Source of the DNA: Timema cristinae
Lineage: Eukaryota; Arthropoda; Insecta; Phasmatodea; Timematidae
DNA length: 64,000 nt
NCBI GenBank assembly: GCA_039000515.1
Contig: JBCFYV010000001.1
Coordinates: 11,571,928 to 11,635,927, forward strand
Direction: 5' to 3'
Positions 53,401 to 62,400 of the stretch are shown here, one piece after another. The position numbers and the translations under genes were made by a program. The notes under the pieces are model-generated. The model had not been told where the DNA came from. It saw only the letters and a list, made by a program, of their open reading frames with translations, and searched no databases. How positions within the stretch are numbered: the first letter of the stretch is position 1; each line of letters opens with the position of its first letter.

Positions 53401-56400
53401 ATGTTCCCCTTTGTTCGCGACTTTTGCCTGCTTTTCCAAAGATATCTTTAAAGGCTCGTCATACGCTGACTAATCAAATAGAAAAAAGTGCGCTAAAGTA
53501 TAATCGATTGAAAGTTTTCCTCCGCAGTCATCCGAACATGTCTGCACTCATCCCTAAGGCTGGTTAGTACCGCTCGCCCGCACCATCTGGGTGGAAATAC
53601 ATATTATACTATTCAGAAGTCATTAATAAATGCTGTGGTTTCCATCACCTTCGCCAATGATTTCTATGAGCAGCGAGAAATTTGCTGGAATGAAAGTTGT
53701 GCTACGGAATTTTACCCTTTGTAAAAATCCTTTGGTCGGGTTTGAACCGATGAGCTTGATGTTTCGAGGAGAACACTTTACCCTAAGATCACCAAGCTCG
53801 TCTGTAATGGACGTGACCCGCCTCGTGGCGTAGTTGGCTAACGCGCTTGTCTGTTGAGCTCGATGCTGAGGACGGGGAGATCGAGGTTTGAATCTCGGTC
53901 GGGTGAACTGGGGGGCGGGGGTTCCTAAATGGTTTTACACTCTCCCTCCACGCAAAGCGGGTTTCACTTCCTCTGATTCAACCTTCCCAATTCCTAATCC
54001 ATTAGCGTAATTAGTACTTAAAGCGTATAACCCGAACGGGTAGTAAGACGCGGTGCTAAATAATAATAATAATAATAATGTAATGGACGTGTAAGAATCA
54101 CCTGGCCAACAATGAGTTAACATTCCATATGTCCATCACAGTAACTTTGAGAACGGGGTGGATCAAATGATAGAGCGTTGACGTGCTAAGCCAAAAATCC
54201 CGGGTTCAATTCAGTATCTAGGTGTCATTTTTTAAATTTACTAATATAAAATGTGCTAAGTCATGCTCGGTGCTAACGTCGCTTGTTTTAACAATTGTCT
54301 GTGTGCGGAGTCCCACTCTTGTCGATCACGTGCATCCATTGGTATATTCTGTTCGAATCGTACTCTCAAATTGTCAACCTCAATGGCCTTGATATAAAGT
54401 TCTCGCCTCAGGACCCGTTCAAACCCAGTCGAGGTCAACATATTTTTCTTAAGCGATAAAAATCCGTAGCGCAACTTCCTATGAAGTGGAAGTAAAACCG
54501 TTTGTCTAATGTCGATTGTAGCATGTAATAGAAACCTGGAGAGTATGTGTAAATACCTTCCCCGGCAAATTGGTGAACCCTCTCACCCTCGCTTATAGAA
54601 ATTCTGGTGACCTGATGGTCTAGGGGTTAAGGTGTTAGACTTCTTTGCTGGGGGTCCAGGGTTCAATCCTCGGTACAAGCATAGATTTATCTGATTACCA
54701 AACCCTTCCTTCACTCTGACAAGAGTGTATTAATCACAACTTGTTAATGTGTGGAATGCCAGGCCTCCACCGTGGTTGGATCCCACGTTAAACTGTAGGT
54801 CCTCCATTTCATCTCACAATCACCCTACCATTACACATTAGCGTAAGTGCGTACAACCCGAACGGGTAGTAAGACGCGGTGGTGACAATAATATAGTTCT
54901 CGTGATGTGATATTATCCGTTGGTTCATAAAGTGCACGTCAAATATCTCAGATAAATAAATAAAGTATTCAAGTTCTTCGCCGTTCGTTGCTAGTGATTT
55001 CTGTCCGAGATGTAATATGTATGTATCGGTCGAGACTAGAGCTGTGTATATTTGTACCTTGAACTAACATTGTACTGAAGATGAAACTAACCAATACATG
55101 GAGGCAACCAAGAAAGCCACGTCAGGAACGTTGGCTAGGTCAGAACAGTGTTCTGCTTTAAATCAGGAAAGGGCATTAGGTCAAAACGTGTCTAGGGCAG
55201 TAATTTCGCACTTTTAATGGAAAAAAAATATATATATATATTGGTAAAATAAATCAATTATTTCCTAATATAAACATATAGTTTAATTTCATTTATAACG
55301 TGATATCAACAGTTGTTGAATATCTGTCAAAAACGTCCTGGAAGTTGATAACTTTTTCTCTTCATTTAAAAAGTTTGTCATTAATGCTGCTATGCTCACG
55401 ACAGATATTCAACAAATTGTTGATATCATTACGTGAAGAAAACTAAATTGTATAGTTTTATATTGTAGAAATATTGTACTTAGATGGCCGGAAAAAAAAT
55501 TGTTTGTTATTAAAACTGCAAAAACACTGCCCTTTTCTCGCGTCCCCTACATCCCCACCTTAATAAACAACAGTATGGAGGAAAAAGTATTGTTTGTGAA
55601 CAAAATATTATTATTGTTGCTAATTATTATTATTTACCACCGCGTCTAACTACCTGTTCAGTTTTTACACGTGATAATAACTCAAATCGGTAGGGTTGAG
55701 GAGGAACTATTTTAGGGGTGGTGCACCTGCGTGTGAAACCACCCTCAGTAGACCCAACCGGGACTCGAACCCCAATCTCCCGTCTTCAGCAGGCCAGACT
55801 GACCCGAGAGTGACGCCTTAGATCATTCGGCCATTGAAGCGGGCAACAAAATGTTCTTGCTTCGTTATGTACAGGTTAACCAATGGGCGCCCACCATTGA
55901 GTGTACTCTGTAGTTCTTCCAATCACACTGGAGAACTATTTGTCCATCTGTTATTGGCCAATAAACTTGGCTCTTTGTAGAAAGTTAGGAGCACAGTTGG
56001 TGTGTCAGCAAGTAGCTTCAGCTCTCACAAACAAAGCGGAAAATCTTAAAAACCAAGCTAAATCGGTTCCATCTATCGAACCAATGACTTAACCTTTTAG
56101 TTGTGTCATCAGATACTTTTCTACAGTCAATAGCCAGTTTCCGTCCGTCGACTGACCTTACGACGGTTTCTAGACCCGTTTCGGTGGACGCATGGTCTAA
56201 GGAAGGGCTCTCTCAACATTTTTATGTCCGAGGGCCAAAGTTTTGCTCTCTTGCTGTCTCGCAATACTGTACTGACAATAATAGGATTGAATACATATTA
56301 AAATATTAGTATCAGCTCATTCTCATACTAGGGATTAGGATTTTTCGTGACGTAAGTTCTCTATTGTTTAATAGCAGGAGGTAACGCCATTTATATTGTC

Positions 56401-59400
56401 TGCTAGAGTTGCCATTTAAGTACATTTGTGTTAAAGCGTCATATTTTTCTTCACGTAAAAAAACAAAAATAGTTTATGAAATAATGTAAAATACACAAAT
56501 AAAATATTTGTATTTATTTTATTAGTATAGTATGTAACCTACAGGCTCCTGTATTCATCATTTTTTTCCCCCTTTTGATAATTTTATATTTTTAATGAGC
56601 CTACGGGCTGCAAAAAATGTTATCGTGGGCTGCAAGTGGCCCGCAGGCCTCGGGTTGAATACCCCTGGTCTAAAAAGTAACTCTCGCAATAGACTGGATT
56701 TGCTTTTATGGGGATCTCGGGATTCGAATCCCGGTTGGGTTTATTGAGGTTAGGTACATCGTCTTTAAATTCAACCTTCCTCATCCTAAGCCCATTGATG
56801 TGTAAATGTATCTGAAAACGCGATTCATACAAACATAAAACACGGTCAAACATTTAAGTGGGAAAATTGGACTAAAACTACTACAATCTTAATAAATATC
56901 ACTTTGCTGAGCTGTTGCCATTATTCTTATGACCTCTCTTAGGGTCGAACCTCGTATCCTGTTCGTGATGAAACCACTAAATTGTATATCACTATCGCAT
57001 TCGTTCGAGTATGGGACAAATATTCTGAATTTGTCAATAAATGGGACTCTTAAGAAAACAATTAAAACTGTGATTAGCGAAAATACGCCAGAAAAACCAT
57101 CCGTTGATTAGTTAGCATAAACCCACACAGGTGGTTACGTGGACAAAGACGCCTGTATCGCAATTTCTAGTCTACCAGTGACGGAAATATCGGGATTAAA
57201 ACACCAGCTGGAAGTAATGTGCGGTTTCACCCCCCCCCCCCAAATTGTTTTTTAGTCTCTCTCCACAAAAAATGCAGATACATTTTCATTAAATTCTGAA
57301 CTCCTTTTCTCCACTCTATTGGATTAAGTATGCAGATATCCCGGACGGTTAGTAAGATATGGACCACGATGGAAAATAGTAAATTAGAGGTTGGTTTATC
57401 AGCGCTAAGATTTGCTGTTCTAGATTAAGTTAGCTTGTATATTTGGTGCTTAGTATATATTTTGGGTCATATATACTTAACTACGATAGTTAATTAGTAA
57501 TGAGCTAGGTATAATTTTATAGAAAATGTACCTGTATTTTCGTGGAGGTAGAGTGGGAAATCGTTTAGGAAAAACCACCCCAATACACCCGACCGAGATT
57601 CGATCCTTGATCTACCCGTAATCGGTAATCCAGTCTAATACGAAAGTGAAGCACTAGAACACGCGAACACAAATACGGGGGTGAGGGGGGGGGGGTTAAC
57701 CCAATTAAATTAAGTATTTGGAACAAGCCAGTGTTTTTTTCTCTCTTTTTTCCAAATTCCCAAACTGATTGTTCAATACGGCGCGGATGACACTTCCTCC
57801 TTCATCGTCACTTGTTGCTCAAACATTGACACTTAACCCACTTATTAAGTGATATAAAAAGTGTTAAGTTCTCGACGAGGCTTTCTCTTCGAGGCCAAGT
57901 TGGGACTACCGCGCAACGAGGTCAGCTCCAAGAAGGAACTTTTTTTTTACATCCCGGTCCTGGACTTCCTTCGCAACAAGTCATGGAAAGGTCACATTGG
58001 GTGACTGGCAGCGTTGGACGCACGGATAGCTTGCCGGACTATGTTTCTGTAGGCTAGCGTTCAAAACTAACCATATATTCTGGGGCTGGAGGGCTTCTCC
58101 TATTGTTTCTCCTTCTCACTCTAATCCCGTCTTAAATTCACCTTCCTCAGCCTTGTCTCATAATCTACATGGAGGTATCGATTTAAGTCTATTCTGGCGT
58201 TAGATCGTAGAATGATAAGATCCTTACATAAGGTAGATCCAATATTTTGGTTTTTATATGAGTTCAAGATAGGGGTGTTTACATGGGTCCAATATAGGGG
58301 TGTTTACATGGGCTCAAGATAGGGGTGTTTAAGGGTCAGATAGGTGTTTACATGTAATATAGGGGTGTTTACATGGGTTCAAGATAGGGGTGTTTACATA
58401 GGTCCAATATGGGGGTGTTTACATGGGCTCAAGATAGGGGTGTTTACATGGTCCAAGATAGGGGTGTTACATGGGTCCAATATATGGGTGTTTACATGGG
58501 CTCAAGATAGGGGTGTTTACATGGGTCCAAATAGGGGTGTTTACATGGGCATCAAGATAGGGGTGTTTACATGAGTCCAATATAGGGGTGGTTACATGGG
58601 TTCAAGATAGGGGTGTTTACATGGGTCCAAGATAGGGGTGTTTACATGAGCTCAAGATAGGGGTGTTTACATGGGTCCAAGATAGGGGTGTTTACATGGG
58701 TCCAATATAGGGGTGTTACATGGGCTCAAGATAGGGGTGTTTACATGGGTCCAAGATAGGGGTGTTTACATGGGTCCAAGATAGGGGTGTTACATGGGCT
58801 CAAGATAGGGGTGTTTACATGAGTCCATTAGGGGTGTTTACATGGGCCAAGATAGGGGTGTTTACATAGGTCAATATAGGGGTGTTTACATGGGCTCAAG
58901 ATAGGGTGTTTACATGGTCCAAGATAGGGGTGTTTACATGGGTCAATATAGGGGTGTTACATGGGCTCAAGATAGGGGTGTTTACATGGGTCCAAATAGG
59001 GGTGTTTACATGGTCAAGATAGGGGTGTTTAATCTGGGTTCAAGATGAGGTGTTTACATAGTCAATAGGGGTGTTTACATGGGTTCAAGATAGGGGTGTT
59101 TACATGGGCTCAAGATAGGGGTGTTTACATGGGTCCAAGATAGGGGTGTTACATGAGTCAAGATAGGGGTGTTTACATGGGTTCAAGATAGGGTGTTTAC
59201 ATGAGTTCAAGATAGGGGTGTTTACATGAGTTCAAGATAGGGGTGTTTACATGGTTCAAAAATAGGGGTGTTTACATGGGTCAAGATAGGGGTGTTTACA
59301 TGGGTCAAGATAGGGGATCGGTGTTTACATGAGTTCAAGTAATTAGGGGTGTTTACATGAGTTCAAGATAGGGGTGTTTACATGGAGTTCAAGATAGGGG

Positions 59401-62400
59401 TGTTTACATGAGTTCAAGATAGGTTTTGGTGTTGTTTACATAGTTCAAGATAGGGGTGTTTACATGATTCAAGATAGGGGTGTTTACATGAGTTCAAGAT
59501 AGGGGTGTTTACATAAGTTCAAGATAGGGGTGTTTTTGTTTACATGAGTCAAGATAGGGGTGTTTACTATGGTATGTCAAGATAGGGGTGTTTACATGGA
59601 TATCTAATGATAAGGGGTGTTTACATGAGTTCAAGATAGGGGTGTGTTTACATGAGTTCAAGATAGGGGTGTTTACATGGGGTCAAGATAGGGGTGTTTA
59701 CATGGGTCAAATTTAGGGGTGTTTACATGAGTTCAAGATAGGGGTGTTTACATGAGTTCAAGATAGGGGTGTTTACATGGGTTCAAGATAGGGGTGTTTA
59801 CATGAGTCCAAGATAGGGGTGTTTACATGTGTCCAAGATAGGGGTGTTTATATGGGTTCAAGATAGGGGTGTTTACATGAGTCCAAGATAGACGTGTTTA
59901 CATGTATTTAAGAGAAGGGTGAACAAACTGTAGATTTTAAATACTAGCTCGTATAGTCTAACACATTAAATTACAATATATCCCGTCTTCATAAGAGTAG
60001 TACTCACCATACAGGAGGAGACTGTCCTACAAGAGTAGTACTCACCATACAGGAGGAGACTGTCCTACAAGAGTAGTACTCACCATACAGGAGACTGATC
60101 TACAAGAGTAGTACTCACCATACAGGGGAGACTGTCCTACAAGACTAGTACTCACCATACAGGGGGAGACTGTCCTACAAGAGTAGTACTCACCATACAG
60201 GAGACTGATCTACAAGAGTAGTACTCACCATACAGGGGGAGACTGTCCTACAAGAGTAGTACTCACCATACAGGGGGAGACTGTCCTACAAGACTAGTAC
60301 TCACCATACAGGGGGAGACTGACCTACAAGAGTAGTACTCACCATACAGGAGGAGACTGTCCTACAAGAGTAGTACTCACCATACAGGAGACTGATCTAC
60401 AAGAGTAGTACTCACCATACAGGGGGAGACTGTCCTACAAGACTAGTACTCACCATACAGGGGGAGACTGATCTACAAGAGTAGTACTCACCATACAGGG
60501 GGAGACTGTCCTACAAGAGTAGTACTCACCATACAGGAGGAGACTGTCCTACAAGAGTAGTACTCACCATACAGGAGACTGACCTACAAGAGTAGTACTC
60601 ACCATACAGGAGGAGACTGTCCTACAAGAGTAGTACTCACCATACAGGAGACTGATCTACAAGAGTAGTACTCACCATACAGGGGGAGACTGTCCTACAA
60701 GACTAGTACTCACCATACAGGGGAGACTGTCCTACAAGACTAGTACTCACCATACAGGGGGAGACTGTCCTACAAGAGTAGTACTCACCATACAGGGGGA
60801 GACTGTCCTACAAGACTAGTACTCACCATACAGGAGGAGACTGTCCTACAAGAGTAGTACTCACCATACAGGAGGAGACTGTCCTACAAGAGTAGTACTC
60901 ACCATACAGGAGGAGACTGTCCTACAAGACTAGTACTCACCATACAGGAGGAGACTGTCCTACAAGAGTAGTACTCACCATACAGGAGGAGACTGACCTA
61001 CAAGACTAGTACTCACCATACAGGGGGAGACTGTCCTACAAGACTAGTACTCACCATACAGGGGGAGACTGTCCTACAAGACTAGTACTCACCATACAGG
61101 GGGAGACTGTCCTACAAGACTAGTACTCACCATACAGGAGGAGACTGTCCTACAAGACTAGTACTCACCATACAGGAGGAGGTTGTCCTACAAGAGTAGT
61201 ACTCACCATACAGGAGGAGACTGTCCTACAAGAGTAGTACTCACCATACAGGGGGAGACTGTCCTACAAGACTAGTACTCACCATACAGGGGGAGACTGT
61301 CCTACAAGACTAGTACTCACCATACAGGAGGAGACTGTCCTACAAGACTAGTACTCACCATACAACCCAGGTCCTCATCAGCGTACAGTCCCGGAAAGTG
61401 TTTCTGGTCCCCACAGTAGAAGCTTGTGTCTGGGAGACTGACCCTAGAAGCGAACTTGTCGTCAAAGTTCTTGTCGTAGCCCAGTGGATAATATTCCTTG
61501 GGTGCGTTCATCACCTGGACAGAACATTGGGGTACAAACGACTTACAAACTAACTGAACCCAGACAACACTACTTAAAACTGCAGTATAGAAGGGCTCAT
61601 AGCTCTTTGATGACGTAATCATAGTAGTAGAGATTAAAAGGCTCTAGCTTTTTTTGTAACGTCATCACTGTGTAGAATTGGGATTTAAAAAGGGTGGCTC
61701 CAGCTCTTTTAATTACGTCATCACTATGCAATAGGGACTATGAATACATATTCTCTCCAAGCTGCGTTTACCAGGTGATTAACCAACATCGGTTGGTCCA
61801 ACAAACAGATGGGGACAGCTCTTTGCTTCGTGTCATGATGAGAGTTTAATGGGATTGTAAAGTATGACCATTATAACATTCTATTGCCGTAAATGTGCAG
61901 ATAGATTGGCAAGTAATCTCGTGCGAGATGCTGTTTGACAGTACTGTCACAAATGTTAACAGCTCTGCGAGTAGATTTCTGATGACTCGCGCAAGTTGTT
62001 CTGGGAGACCCACGCTTGTTTGTCTAAACACACTCCTCGCCACTTCTGCAAGCTCTCACGGAATATCCAAACCATTTCTATATTTTCTGCGAGACGTGCG
62101 TGAGTTAATTGTCTCTCTCGTTATGTCTGCCTTCAAAAAGGGAAGTGATAGTCAAATAAAATTGTGAATTGCTCTTTATGTGAAAAATGAAGTTTTGTGC
62201 GAAGTCTACCTTGGCAAACAAGTTTTCCACCAACCCAGTGGAAATATATAGAGACCTGCACAATATACGCAGTCAATCTAATCAAGAATCGAAGAAAAAC
62301 AAGTTGAAACAAAGAGTTACTGGATCCACTTCTTAACCCAGCATTGCCTTTCCTTCCGTTTCTTCTACTAATAGAATAGATTTGATATAGGATCAATAAT

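Noticed and set aside
58344..58574. 76-codon frame in the 25-bp array
   Set aside because: Repeat-derived; broken by frequent indels elsewhere in the same array.
4510..61355. Regular repeats resembling CRISPR arrays
   Set aside because: Units are directly adjacent with no unique spacers, and the setting is eukaryotic.
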